Notes: generated by a model from the letters alone, not told the origin. A stretch of DNA of 64,000 bases from Hybos culiciformis (GCA_964007475.1 OZ023274.1:73543303-73607302), one strand, 5' to 3'. Shown: positions 15,308 to 28,387, counted from the first letter of the stretch. Numbers and translations are program-made.

Positions 15308-15380
15308 GTCCGAGGTGGGAATCGAACCCACGACCGAACACGCCGTATGATAATGGCAATACCACTACACCATGACGGCC
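15308..15380 (-). mobile_element. tRNA-derived SINE head
   Basis: On the minus strand this stretch carries an RNA polymerase III A box (TGGTGTAGTGGT, complement of 15,361-15,372) and a B box (GGTTCGATTCC, complement of 15,318-15,328) at tRNA-like spacing. A good T arm (GTGGG/CCCAC) is present. The 7-base acceptor arms (GCCGTCA and CTCGGAC) do not pair and the anticodon stem is imperfect, so it is not a working tRNA. It is best read as the head of a tRNA-derived SINE or a tRNA pseudogene. The body would extend to lower coordinates, perhaps to the T-run complementary to the poly-A at about 15,231-15,241. An imperfect palindrome (AAACCCGTAAAGTTAATTTACGAGTTT, given here in two parts: AAACCCGTAAA and TTTACGAGTTT) sits at 15,384-15,411 beside the 5' end. 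Its family is not recognised. Confidence 0.7.
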
Positions 15381-16176
15381 GACTAAACCCGTAAAGTTAA
15401 TTTACGAGTTTGGGCAGCAAAAAGTTTGTAAAACCATTAAAAATTCTACCACGACAGTTATAGCCTTTATTTTTATTCAGTATATTTGTAATTTAATTTA
15501 TTTAATTTATTTTCTTTAATTATATGTTTCTTAAAAACTTTTAATATAAATTATACATATTTTTCTAAATTTTAATATTTGATTTCCGGAGCTAAAACAA
15601 TAATTCAAATATGTAAAATGAAGTAAACACAATATAATTATAATTCTATATATAATGCTAATTTTATTTATTCAAAAAAATATTATTGGAAAAGTCATTG
15701 ATTTCCATTGCACTCTGATATTGTTAAGAAATATTTTAAGTTTCATAAACTTAAAATTGTTGTTTTTTCATTTTTATTTTACAAACATTGCAATTAACCT
15801 TAAACCAGATTTCGAGTGTGAAGAGCACTCAAATAATTAAAAACATAAAGCAATATTTGGATTTCACTACTTTTTTAATTTTTTTTATACATAGATCAAT
15901 GGTATATGTGATAAACAATCCCAAAGCTACTGTTATTTTATTTAGAAATATTCATGTTTATGTTGAATTTAAACACAAAAACATTTTGATTTCCTGAATA
16001 AATTTTCTTTTACATTTTATACTCAAAATTATTGTAATTTACTTGTTATTTAACTATTATAATTGTTATAAGTTAAACAAATCGTTATGGTGAAGATGAT
16101 CATCCTTAAGTTTGTAGAAGATTTAAAAAAGTATTATCTAAAACGATTTAAGTATTTTACTATTTTACGTATAAAG

Positions 16177-17965
16177 TATTAGTTGAGTTGGGGGTGTATC
16201 TTAACACCACTGCACTTCAAGGCAATAAATTGCCATGAAAACTTTACCATCACTCTCACATACATGCTAATATGAGAGGAGCGGGCTCGGTAAGAAGCAT
16301 GCAATGGAAAATTAATATAACCACCAAACGATGCTTAAATCAAGCATCAGAAAAAAAAAAAGCCCTATAGAAAAAAAAAAACATTAAACACTAAGAACAA
16401 GTTTCGTTTCTGATAAATAACGAAATCACTAGTGACATAACACATAACACAAAGAATAGTTTTCCTAGTAAAAAAATTTAAAGGAAGAGAGTGAATATTA
16501 GAAGAAAGAGTAAATATTAATTAAAGTCTTCCAGTGTTATTAGAGAAAAAAGAATTAGTCTTTAAACCAGCTTTAAGGGATGCCTTAGAGATATTAAGGT
16601 CAAAAACATGATGATTTTTATTAGCAAAAGCAAGCATTCGAGAAATGGGATCATTGCATCCATATTCGGTTCTATGGTAAGCAACTTCAAATAAGTTAGT
16701 ATTACGGAGGCTTCTGGTATTAACTCGAAAGTTGATCTTCTCCAGAATAAAAGGAGAAATAATTTCACCAATAATAATTTGATGAATGAAAACAACATCA
16801 GCAAATTCACGTCTGTCTTGAAGAGATTCAAGCTTAATGAGATTTAAGCGCTCTCTATACGGTGGAAGGATTAAGTTATCTTCCCAGGGAAGATGCCTCA
16901 ATGCAAATCTAAGAAATTTTTTTTGGACGGATTCGACTCTATTGATGTCGACAGAAAAAAAGGGTGACCATACTTGAGAGGCATATTCTAACAATGGTCT
17001 TACAAGAGATGTAAAAAGAAATCTAGTAATAAATGGGTCACAAAACTCTCTTGACCAACGTTTAATAAAACCTAGAGTGGAATTTGCTTTATTTACAATT
17101 GAATTAACATGTGGTTTAAATGTCAATTGGTAATCACATAAAATGCCGAGATCTCTAACTTCATTGACTCTGGGAATAAGAATATTATTAAGTGTATACT
17201 GAAAATTAATAGGATTTTTTTTCCTTGAAAATGATATATTTTGACACTTAGACACATTAAGAAGAAGATTATTCTTAATACACCAAAGGCCAAAGCTATT
17301 AAGGTCAGTTTGTAAGAGATTGCAGTCTGAAGGACTAGAAATTTTTTTAAAAATTTTCATATCATCGGCATAAATGTTATGATCGCTATACGAAATGATG
17401 AGTGAAACATCGTTAATAGCGATCACGAAATCAAGTGGACCAAGATGGCTACCTTGAGGCACTCCAGAAGTATAGCTGTGTATGTTGTAGATATTGCAGA
17501 GCGAAATTTGACCTGATAATCCCGAGGACCAAGCCAAGATTTTTTCCACTCAATAAAAGAATATGGGAAACCATACGCAGCCAATTTAAATAAAATAATC
17601 TGATGAGGAAGAACATCGAATGCTTTGCTAAAATCCGTGTATACGGAATCAGTCTGAAAACCTTTCTCCATGTTATCCCTATAAGTTGAAGTAATTTCTA
17701 TAAGATTGGTAGTAGTAGACCTACCTTTAAGAAACCCATGCTGATTATCAGTAATAAAATTCTTGCAATAAAAATGTATATCTTCAGAAATAACAGCCTC
17801 AAAAAGCTTAGGAATTGAAGAAATTTTAGCTATTGGACGATAATTTAAAACGTCAGCTCGGCAACCTTTCTTGAAAACGGGTATGATATATGAATTTTTC
17901 CAGATTTTCGGAAAGTAGCCGGTTAATAAGAGATACAGAAAAACGCAACCCTATAGCTATTCAAA
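16177..17965 (-). mobile_element. 5'-truncated CR1/Jockey-like LINE
   Basis: Non-LTR retrotransposon fragment on the minus strand. It begins inside the reverse transcriptase domain (about 17,965), so the first ORF, the endonuclease and the N-terminal part of the RT are missing. It continues through RT fingers, palm and thumb to a stop at 16,521 and a 3' untranslated region of about 345 bases. The 3' end is placed at about 16,177 because the last 70 bases recur at 58,521-58,590 with three mismatches. Within that shared tail GGCAAT-AA-ATTGCC (16,221-16,234) can form a small stem-loop, the kind of 3' structure LINE reverse transcriptases recognise. 5' truncation is the usual result of incomplete target-primed reverse transcription. 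No poly(A) tail is evident, as is common in CR1-like LINEs. Confidence 0.85.
16521..17965 (-). pseudogene. LINE reverse transcriptase, truncated and frameshifted
   Basis: Translation on the minus strand shows non-LTR RT motifs in order: GYFPKIWKNS and PVFKKG (about 17,920-17,860), NYRPI, the AFDVLPH motif (about 17,620), SGVPQGSHLGPL (about 17,465-17,430), the catalytic YADD (about 17,370), then DLGILCDYQLTFKPH, SLVRPLLEYASQVWSP and VQKKFLRFAL in the thumb/C-terminal region. The motif set fits the CR1/Rex/Jockey group, with no RNase H domain after the RT. The reading frame changes once near 17,465-17,480: the AFD part is in one frame and the SGVPQGS part in another, overlapping over 17,423-17,549. 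A single-base indel explains this. With the lost N-terminus, the copy cannot encode a working protein. Confidence 0.85.
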
Positions 17966-17974
17966 AAATCATAT

Positions 17975-20900
17975 TAAGAAATCATTTGTATGCGATTAAG
18001 CGTATAGAATTCAAAATTTTTATTAAAACAATTTTTTATTCAACTTCAAATAAATTTATTACAATCAAAAATTTTGCTCTTTAGAAAATCACCATACTTT
18101 ATAATTAATTATTCGCCATAGCAAGTTATTATATAAAAACTCACTGGAATTTATTTATTTGTGTATTTAACACCTATATACTTTTTTTTTGACAAAATAA
18201 ATGCAAATCATCGTCAGTGAACCAATAATTTACAAAATTAAGTTGGAAATAAAATTTAATTCAAATATAAATGAATGTTGGTAACATAAAAAAAATTTGA
18301 CAACAATAAGAAAACGAAATGCTTAAGTTACAAACTTTTTGCAATCAAATTATTTGGAACTCTGTAATTAAAAAATAATAAATGAAATTAAAATTATAAA
18401 TATTAAATATGTAAATGGTAAAATAAACAAAAATATTTTGCAAAAACTAAATCTTTTGCCAAGCATCTATGATATTGTGAATTTTGTATTAGAATGATGT
18501 AATTTTCTTTATATTATATTATGGTCTTCTCTATATAATACATAGATTTATAAGTATGTAAATTATTTTTTTTATTTTATTTTTTTTACATATCTGCAAT
18601 TATAATAATATTACATGCTTAACACCTGTTCTTATTTATTTTTGAACATTATAATTAGCAAAAAGTAATATTGTTTGCAAAAATTATAAAAATAAATTTT
18701 TGTAACATAATGTTTAAACAAAATAATAATAAAGAAAAACTAAATACTTGAAACACAAACTTGATGCAATTGATTTAATCGGAACTCATTTGAATTACTT
18801 GCAAAATGTTCACACTAGAAATAAAAATAAAATATAATAAAAGAAATTAAAACTCATCTTCATGTTGGGTAAAATGGAAATAAAAATATTTAATTCAAAA
18901 TATATATTATTTACCAAATTATTTTCAAGGAAAACATCTCTTACTATTATTTTTAATTTCCCTTTAAAATATAACCGATGTAATTTTACTGATGCATCGT
19001 AATGATAATGTTTCGTTTTTTTTTTCTGTTTTATTTTATTACCTAAAATCGTTATTGTTCAAGAAAAAATTAGTATGTGATGGTGAACTTGAATGGTATT
19101 TCAGTTTTAATTTTTTAATATGAAATTTGGTAAAAGAGAATATTAAATCAAATCTTTATTTTGACTTTTTTTTTTCAATTTTACCAAATTAAAGTACTAT
19201 GACATCTTACTGACTAAACTAGGATGGATGGTCTAGTATTTTCATTTTGAATACAGGAATTTTGTATAAAAATCATTTTCGTAGAAAAATTCAGAAGTGC
19301 GGTTACAGTCTGAACTTATAAAATGGATTATAAATAATATTAGTTCTTCAAACAGACAATGAAAAATATATTTTTAGCTCATTTTTATTTTATAAAAAAA
19401 TATTTCGTGACGACGTTATTTTAAAATAATAATAATAATAAGAATGGTGTTATTAAATATTTTTTTTTGTTATTAAGTGAAGCTTATATGTCTGGGAAAG
19501 TCATAAATACGTACACAATTTTCTTGTTGTTAAAAATAAAAAAACACTTTTACTTTTTTTTTATCTTAAGAAATAATTACATTTTTTTTCTTTTAAATAT
19601 TTCCAGAAATTCCCAAATCTTTTTTATTAAATTGAATAAACAATCACAAAAAGTATGCATATGTATATATTTTAGAAATACATATTTCACAATATTTTTT
19701 CTTTGGACTTTGGATTTTTTAAATTGAATTTTTTTAAAGCGTACATGAAAATGTATCAATTTGTTCAGATGTCTATATATTTTTATGGACTTTTAATTGT
19801 TAAATGTTGAAGTTTAATGTAACTATTAAATTTTATATCTTTCTTTCTTCAATGAAATAATATTCAAAATCGAAATTCAAATAAAAAGAAAGAGCTTTGC
19901 ACATTTCAATAATAAACTTATGATATTTAACCTCAAAGTTTCCACACCTCAGTAATTCAATGAAAATCATTTTTTTTACGTAACTAATTTAATGGATATT
20001 TGTATGACATTCCAAGCTTGTTTTTGAAATTATATTCCACTCTTTTACTCTATTATAAATTTAGTAATTATATTGAGTATTGTTTTGACATAATAATAAT
20101 GTTCTGTTTTCTTCAAGTTTGACAAACACGTCCTGGTTTCAACAAGAATTTTTTATTTGAATCTATACTCTATTAATTTATAAAATGGTAAAACAAACTA
20201 GTTATTTAAATATCTCAAATTTACTATGTCCTTGTTTTTGGAACTAGAATTCTTAATATTTAATTTTACTATATAAATGTATTAAACTTAAAAATATTAA
20301 AATTTTATTATCATATCCTATTTATATATTTAAAGGTGTAATTTAATGATGTAAAATATTGTTAAAAAAAAATAAATATATGTTTACGGAGACATTACAT
20401 TAATTTTATCATAAAATTGAAAACTTTATTGTCCACAAAAATGTTAAAAAAAAAAATTGTTTTTTTGATTATCTTGATTTGCTATTTTTTTTTTTTTCAA
20501 AACTGTACAAAACTAAAAGTAATCACATGTAAATGACCTTCAAAGGAAAGCCGTTTAAATATACATACACTGTACATAATTTGGTTTTTTTTTTCTTAAG
20601 ATAATATTTGATTATTACAATAAATTTAATTGGAATTTATTGAATATAAAATATTAAAAATAACATAAAAATAATCATGAACATATTAAAGTTATGTGGT
20701 CATAAAAAATAGCAAATATAAATAATATAGATAACTTTCGTTTAGTTGATAATTTTATTAAGTATATGCCTACATATACGCATGGATAATTCTTATTGCT
20801 AAACTAAGATAGCGGAAAACAATTAAAAACTAAATCAGTTAACTGAATTTCACTCTTAAATGTTAAGAAAATTAGCACAAGAAGATAAAATATACAGAAC

Positions 20901-23900
20901 CAAATGTATATGAATATATAAAATTCGTTTTCTGCATAACGATTTAAAGTACAATAGCTAGCCCTCTAAGAATAGATCTAAATGTATACATATGTATAAT
21001 GTATCCATGCTAAGATTTAGTCTCAAAGAGAATGAAATTTTTTTTTTTCAATTTTTACTCATACATTAAGATCGACGTTTAAAGCAAAAACAAAAAAATA
21101 ATTTATTTGAAATTTTCACTATTTTCTAACTTACAGTCTGTTCACTTATTAGCGATTATTGAAAAAATTGAAATCAGATTAATATTCCAGGTTTTTTAAT
21201 TTGTGAACGACACGATTTTACTGCTGGTATTTGAAAAAATGAAATAATTTCGTCCTAAACCCGTTCACAAATTCAATTTTACTTTTTTAAATTCTACAAA
21301 GGGAAATTTTAAATTTCCCATAACAAACTGAATTTGTAGGTCTACTTTTAAGTGAATTCAAAAACTAAAATTGTATAGAAAAGAAAAAAGCGGCAAAAAT
21401 GGGTAAGAAAATTCAGTCGGTCACGTATTATTATAAGTTTTTGATTTCAGTCAGCCAAATATTATTTAATAAGTAGTTGATTTTAGCAGATTATACAGAA
21501 TGCAGAAAATTACGTCCTCAATTTAGAAATTGTGACATTTGTCTTACAGAAAAGGGAGATTTCTTTTTTTTCAATCGTTTAATGAACAGACTCTTAATGC
21601 CTTATAAAATGAAGTATATCAATAAATCAACAAACTTTCGAAAATATTTTTAAAAAAAATATAATATAACAATTTTTAATATAATATTGTCAAAATATTA
21701 CAAAAATTTTTGAAATTTCTTTACTCTATGATCGGCAATTTTTTTCGTAATGACTTTTTTGTTTTCTATACAATTACTCGTAAATTGGAAACTAGATTAC
21801 AATCTATTCAGGAAATAAAATATTTTGTTCATTTTATTATTCATTGAAATATTATCTTTGTAGAAAAAAACAAGACAACAAAAAGTGTTACGATGAACGT
21901 TAAAATATGTATAATAATCAAAAATCGCCCACGATTTCTTGTCACTAGAATTAAAAAACGTGATCCAGTCAGCTACTGCATAATTATTTCTTTAAAATAA
22001 TATAAAAAAAAAATACAAGAAAAGATATAAACAAAATAAAAACAAATGAATGTTGATAAAATAATATGTACAACGATATCTTATGAAGCCAACGCGAGCT
22101 TAGATAATTATTTCAAATAAATTCATGAATGACATAACTTTGGTTTTCAATTGTATTTTTCAATTTCTTTTTTCATCTTCTTCTTTTTTTTTTTATTTCT
22201 TTTTACTTACTATAAAAAAATATATATTTATATATATAAAAAGGTAAAATGAGGGCATTTCACTTTCAATTTCAGTTCTGCAGTTTTTTTTTTTTTTTTA
22301 CACATTACCGTTGTAGAAAATTGCATTAACTATGTTTTGATATTGCATTTTTTTGTTGCATTATTATTATTGATATAAAATAAAAAGGTTAAATTATTTT
22401 GAATTGAAAATAGTTTTGTCTCAATGATAGTTATCAAGTATAAATATTATAATCAATTTTTTTTTTATTTATTGTAGGATATATTTGAAGTTTTTATTGA
22501 CATTGGATAAAAAAAATACTATCATACCGTTCAATTGTGAGTTATTGTAGAAAAAAGCTTTAAAAAAGGTTTTAAGACTCACTTACTCGACAAGAAATGG
22601 AAATAACAATACATATTATCCTAAATGTATTTAGCAATTAAATCAAAAACTTTGAGCCTGATAAACTAATTATGAACGAGGCTAAAAGTTAAATAAAATT
22701 TCTGACAATTTTGCTTAACGTTTTGTTGATGTTAATCAATAAACAGAAGTGTTATGCGAAATTTTCGAGTTCCATATAAAATAAAATTTGTATATATATT
22801 ATAAACATTTATAAATCCTTAATATACTAATTTATATACTTATCCTTCAAAAAGAAAAATTTCAATGAATGAAATTCAATGTTATTGAAAAAATATTTGA
22901 ACTTATTATGTTCTTTCAACAATATTTCATATCTATTTAATAATTATATACTCATTCATTTATTTTCATTTTTCATACATAAAAATTGGCGCTTCCAACA
23001 TAAATTAAATAATTATGTGCACAAATGAATGTTATTTTAAATTTAAAAATCCATCAATCAACTAAATTATGAGAAATTTATTTTATTACTATGATTATTA
23101 TAATGGCGATGAGTAAAATGAAAAAAACTATAATAATAATAAAATTCATATTTTTGACAGTTTGAATATACATAAATAATAAATAAAGAAATGTAAATAA
23201 TTGAATTAGACACATCAACACATAATTGAAGAATGATGATTGCTTTGAATTCTACTTTTTATATAATATGTTTTAAGTTGATTTTATTTAATTTAGTATT
23301 TATTTTGAGTTGAATTGAAATAAATATCACTGCTAGTTACAGAGTAATTAAAACTTTCAAGGTGCAATATATTTTTCACAGTTTTAAAGTATGCAATTAA
23401 TACTGGAAATGTAAATAATTCAAATATGTTTGAATTAATATGAACTTGGAATGATGACTGATTTAAATTTGAATACTGAAATTTAAGTACTTAATATTTC
23501 TTTTTAATAATTTAAAAATTTTTTATACATTATAATGAATGATCAATGCCGCTTCATTAGACAAAAAAAGTTGTTACTACATATGATTACAGATTGTTGG
23601 ACATTTATTTTTCATTTGAGATATAAAAACTATTAATATATTAATTACTAACAGCCTAGTAGATGTAGTTCCAATTGGGAAAATTTATGTTTTTCCTGTA
23701 GGTATAAAATATTCATTCCCTAGTTTTATAACAATTTTTAATATTGTTTGTATTTTGAAAATTTTGATAATATTCGTAGTTCTAGATATCAACATAAAAC
23801 TAATTTGTTATTTTGTTAATGCGTCAAATGTTTAGTGAGTTTTAAAGTTAGATAATAAGAAAATTTATTAGTTGGGACTGCATAAGATTGTGTAAAATTA

Positions 23901-26900
23901 ATCAAATCTTTTATTCAATTAACCATATTGCTTTGGGTATTAGAATTTCTTCAAAAAATGCCAATAAATGTACTTTTTTTCTCTAATGTATCAAAATGAA
24001 TGAAAATAAAATTCACGTTTTGAACTTTAAATTAAATTGAAATATCAGAGTCATAATTATTATTAAAAAAAATATTTCAAAGAGTTTTAATTAAAATAGT
24101 ATTATATGATAATGTTGCAATTTATTTTATAACTATGTTTTTTTTTTATATGATGACAATAGTAAACAATTTAGTATACTTAATGAAAATTTAAAAATTA
24201 TTTTTAGTTCAATATTTCATTTAAATCAGATTAAAGTACGCCTTTTAATATTGTTAGATTTATAAATACATTTATGATGAATGCGGTAACAAAATGCAAA
24301 AGTAACAAAAAACTATAAGATATAAAATTTTGTTAAATAATTAAACTATTGTTTTAGATTCTTTTGTGTCAGTGCAGTGCAGTGTAATTCATTAAAGTAA
24401 GTTAATTTTATACATTCGTTCGAAACAGATCTTTGTAGCTTTTAAATTATAAACGCTGCCTACAAGTAATGAATTTGCGCAATTTTGTTTTTAATTTGGT
24501 AAAACACATTTCTCAATTTTTGAGTTATTTACTAGTTACTGGTCCCCTTAAATTTAGGTAACTGAAAAATAGGTACCATGAATATTTTATTATAAATTTT
24601 GAAACTGAAATTATTCTTTTAATGACTAGAAAGATCTCATTACACCTCAACATAATGTTTTTTTATACCTTTTTTCTATATCTGTCAAATTTTAAAATTA
24701 AAATTAAATGCGAAAGATTAATATTAATTATTTTAGCCGCTGATGTCGCTAGTTTAAAATTTTAATTTCTTAGAAGTTCATTTTTTTTTTGATTCGGGTA
24801 TTATTACTCGATATTATTACTATCTAGAAATTTAACAATAATAAAAATGAAAACTATACAATGGTCTTCGAATAATTTTAATATTTTTATGACAAAAAAT
24901 TTTCACTTCACTTTTAATGTACACATAAGCTTATTGGTTTTTAATTCTATGACATAAGAGAGCAATAAATGCTTTCATTGTCAAAATTAAGTTAAGAATT
25001 AAAATGTCGAATTACCTATCTTAGCAATTAAGTATACATTTTTTTTCTACATTTAAGTTGAAAATATTTTAAAATAATTGAACATTAAAATTAGCAATTA
25101 CATTCAATTACTTAGCTTAACATTTTTTAGTAAATAAAAAAAAAGTTTATATTTTAAGTTTAAAATGCAAAAAAAAAACATTTATATATCTGTTTACACC
25201 ATAACATTTAATTGTCAATTTTCGTTAAACATATTTTCCCCTTCCGAAAAAAGAAATAAGTTTTATTTTCTTCATTTTCCAATCGTTAGGTTTATGAGAA
25301 ATAAATTATGGATAATAATTTTTTTTGTTTCTTAACGTATAAAATTACTAATTCACTCTTTTTGTTACAAGAAAATAATGTAGTAGTGAATTGATCTAGT
25401 TAGTGCCGGCCGCTCGTCAAAAATAAATAAAGCCCATCCGTTTTTTTGAGTAGCTTTTGAGAACCTTTAAGATAAATCAATAATATCTCTAACAAAGTAT
25501 CTTTATGCTTCAATATGAATTATTGATTCACATCCACAGCATACCTTATTCCTTATATCAAATAATTTTTGTTTCAAGATATATAGTATTTATTGTGGAA
25601 ATGAAAAGAAATTACTTGCAACTAGGATCATTTGATTTAGAAATATCAAATTTATATCGAGATTAATATTAACATAAAATTTCATAAAATTCACTAATGT
25701 CATATTTTAGTGCTTCAAACCGTACTATGGCGTTACATTATGTAGCAATCTATCTGTCGAAATATTTGAATTAATGAGATGTTAATTTTAGTAATGGAGT
25801 AAAAAAAAATATTATTAGTATGTAATTAAATTATAATTAGTTTTTAAGCCAATTAGTACATGCATACATATTTCTGGATTATAAAATTCATCTAATTATT
25901 ATTTTAAAAATAGAAATGCAATGAGATTTTAATCTCAAATAATGCAATTAACAATTATTTTCAAACTTACAACGATGCTAAAATATTTTAATTTAAGATG
26001 ATGTAGTTTCTTTTTTTTAACATTACGATCACAAGACAGAATATCTAAAGTTTCTAATTAACAAAAACTAAGGGAATATCATCACTTAACAATAGGTGAT
26101 GCTAAATCATTATGTCACAACGGCCAACCATATACATGTTCAACATTTTACCTGTCACTTTTTTTTACACAATTGAAAACATTATTATTTCGATATGGTA
26201 TGGATGGACACTACATGCATATTTTATTTTTTATTTTTTTATAAAAAGAAAATATTATTTTCGAATTTTCCTGAATTTAAGGGAAATTTATCTTCAATAA
26301 ATTAAATATATAAATAAAATATTTTGGTGTATAAAAAATTAAATATGAAAAAAAAAATTAAAAATAAAGTATATATACATTAAAACTAGTTTTATAACTT
26401 TTCACAATTTAACTTCCTGATCGTCGTCATCGTTGTTATTGTGATGTTGGTTGAAGTTAACAACCATAGGCCTTTCTATTTTACATTTGTACATAATACA
26501 TATAGTTTTTTTTTTGGAAACAGTAATGTGCATTTGTATAATTTTTCTGATCTGGTAGTAATGGCATCAAATCAATTGCAAAGCAAAAATACAGAATTGC
26601 ATAATTTTTATTTCCAACAAGGTATTTATGATTATATTTATTTTCGATCTTTTTGAACGCACAGACAGATAGATATAAGTGAAATAAACGAATAATGAAA
26701 ATAATTTCGATAATTTCATTTTGAATTACAAATTAACGATGATTTCTTGATTTATTTTTTTTTTTTTTAATTTTTTAGACTTAGGGCTTTTTTTGTGTGT
26801 TAATATTGGTTTTTTGAAGAAATTCATAATTTAAAAAAAAAATTCATTAGCTATGGTAATAATGGTTTACTGATACATTTCTAAGAGAATTTGGAAAATT

Positions 26901-27030
26901 TTGTTCTTTAAGTTTTAGTTTTGAGAAAAAATTGTATTGCAAAAGTTTAGTGTTTAAACTCTTTGCAGTAATTTGAAGTAATTTACGAGTAAAAAATGAA
27001 TATAACTTACCTTTTTGAACGTGGAATTGA
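17975..27030. other. Non-coding A+T-rich DNA
   Basis: No gene is supported over about 9 kb. Open frames are short and low-complexity. Poly-T and TA tracts are frequent (for example 22,210-22,235). One small GC-richer patch at about 25,405-25,440 (GTGCCGGCCGCTCG) has no recognised meaning. Confidence 0.5.
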
Positions 27031-27033
27031 AAT

Positions 27034-27067
27034 CAAAGAAAGTGTCAAAAATTTGACACTTTCTTTG
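27034..27067. repeat. Perfect 16-bp hairpin
   Basis: CAAAGAAAGTGTCAAA at 27,034-27,049 is followed after two bases by its exact reverse complement at 27,052-27,067. It lies just outside the large inverted-repeat cluster to its right. A partial echo (CTTTCTTGACACT) follows at about 27,124. Confidence 0.9.
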
Positions 27068-27227
27068 CAAAAAAGAAGAATAAAAATTCTAAAAATAGCT
27101 TGTCTTTGAGTAGAATGAATTACTCTTTCTTGACACTGTTGAACTAGTTCAGCTCATTATGCTTTGGAGAAACTGTAGTTTTGTATTTAAATGTGGATTT
27201 GATTTCAATGTTTTTATTATTTAATAG

Positions 27228-27642
27228 TAGATTATTGTATATGTTAACTAAATTTGTTATTAATTACGAGGTGTCTATCGCGATTTCCATAAAAAAAGTA
27301 CTTTTTTTGTACACCGTACGTAATCCATATTTTGATAAGAAAACTTTTTTATTTTTTACTAGATTTCAAAAATGTTAGTGTTTCTGCAAAGTAGAGGAAA
27401 GTTAAGCCCAACCATAGTTTAAGTTTGTTCCGAATCCAGTAAAAATAAAAAAGTTTTCCTAACAAAATATAAATTACGTACGGGTTACAAACGGCTTACT
27501 TTTTTTGTGGAAATCGCGCTATACACACAAACACATAGACACGAGTCAAGGTCGAGTGATATAATATTGACAAGTGTCTATGTGTTTGTGTGTATAGACA
27601 ACGAGTTGTTATAACAAATTTTGTTAACATATCCAATATACT
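27228..27642. mobile_element. Foldback element with ~130-bp arms
   Basis: The left arm (about 27,228-27,365) contains TATATGTTAACTAAATTTGT, then CGAGGTGTCTAT, then CGCGATTTCCATAAAAAAAGTA (27,279-27,300), then AAACTTTTTTATTTTT. The right arm carries these in reverse-complement order: AAAAATAAAAAAGTTTTCCT (about 27,441-27,460), TACTTTTTTTGTGGAAATCGCG (27,497-27,518), AACGAGTTGTTATAACA and GTTAACATATCCAATATA up to about 27,640. Arms are roughly 75-85% identical by eye. The right arm is interrupted by a separate perfect hairpin (27,519-27,597). No transposase is present, so this is read as a non-autonomous foldback/MITE-like element. Confidence 0.7.
27519..27597. repeat. Perfect 24-bp inverted repeat inside the foldback arm
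   Basis: CTATACACACAAACACATAG followed by ACAC (27,519-27,542) is exactly reverse-complemented at 27,574-27,597, with a 31-base loop. The left arm of the surrounding foldback has no counterpart, so it looks like an insertion, or a local inverted duplication, in the right arm. Confidence 0.9.
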
Positions 27643-27710
27643 GTTTTAATGCGTAGGGGAGAGGTAGTTGCAAAGAGAGAATATAGAGATAATTTATAAT
27701 AAAAAATAAA

Positions 27711-27958
27711 GATAAAAGAAGCCAAGGGAAATGTTCCACGTTAATCATTCTTTAATTTCCCTTTCTTTTACAGATAAAAGAAGCCAAGGGAAATGTTCCA
27801 CGTTAATCATTCTTTAATTTCCCTTTCTTTTACAGATAAAAAAAGGCAAGGGAAATGTTCCACGTTAATCATTCTTTAATTTCTCTTTCTTTTACAGATA
27901 AAAGAAGCCAAGGGAAATGTTCCACGTTAATTATCCTTTAATTTCTCTTTCTTTTAGT
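27711..27958. repeat. 62-bp tandem array, four copies
   Basis: Units start at GATAAAAGAAGCCAAGGGAA at 27,711, 27,773, 27,835 and 27,897, a constant period of 62. Copies 1 and 2 appear identical; copies 3 and 4 carry a few substitutions (for example AAAAAGGCAAGG, TTATCC). Each unit contains AAGGGAAA near its start and TTTCCCTT near its end, so each copy can form its own hairpin. Each also ends with a pyrimidine tract and ACAG that resembles a splice acceptor. Copies are contiguous, with no unique spacers. Confidence 0.95.
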
Positions 27959-28064
27959 GATATTATTTTTGGGTATGAATTACGTAGTTCTCATTTTTTC
28001 TCATTTTTTTTTTGTATTTGGCTGTATTGAAATATTGTGAGAGATATTATGTTTGTTTAGGTAT

Positions 28065-28287
28065 TACCATAGATTAAGAATACAGAAAGATGGGAAGTTT
28101 CATACAACATTTTTTCAGTCTTTTTTGGTATTTTATTGTGAAGGTGTTAGTAAAACTAAATAAAATTCTTTTCATACATTGATAATTATCACGTATTTTA
28201 TTTTGTTTTACTAACACATTGACTTAAAAATACCAAAAATAATGTTGTATGAAGCTTCCCATCTTTCTGTATTCTTAATCTATGGTA
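28065..28287. repeat. Long hairpin with ~100-bp arms
   Basis: The left arm from TACCATAGATTAAGAATACA at 28,065 and the right arm ending at TGGTA (28,287) are reverse complements over about 95-105 bases, with a loop of roughly 20-30 bases. The outer 40-45 bases match almost perfectly (AAGTTTC versus AAGCTTC); inner segments have small indels but keep TTTTGGTATTTT and GTGTTAGTAAAAC. Transcription would give a long double-stranded RNA stem. Confidence 0.9.
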
Positions 28288-28323
28288 TTACGTAATATTC
28301 AATACGAAACATCTAAATGATTT

Positions 28324-28387
28324 CATTATTTACGCTGATGCATCTAAATTTTTTCCATTATTTACGCAGATGCATCTAAATGATTGC
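28324..28387. repeat. 32-bp direct duplication
   Basis: CATTATTTACGCTGATGCAT begins at 28,324 and recurs at 28,356 with one change (GCAGATGCAT). CATCTAAATGATT also flanks the pair on both sides, so the repeat block extends slightly beyond the two units. Confidence 0.8.

Noticed and set aside
15308..15380. Functional tRNA gene
   Set aside because: Acceptor arms GCCGTCA and CTCGGAC do not pair and the anticodon stem is irregular.
27711..27958. Regular repeats considered as a CRISPR array
   Set aside because: Copies are contiguous with no unique spacers, and the genome is eukaryotic.
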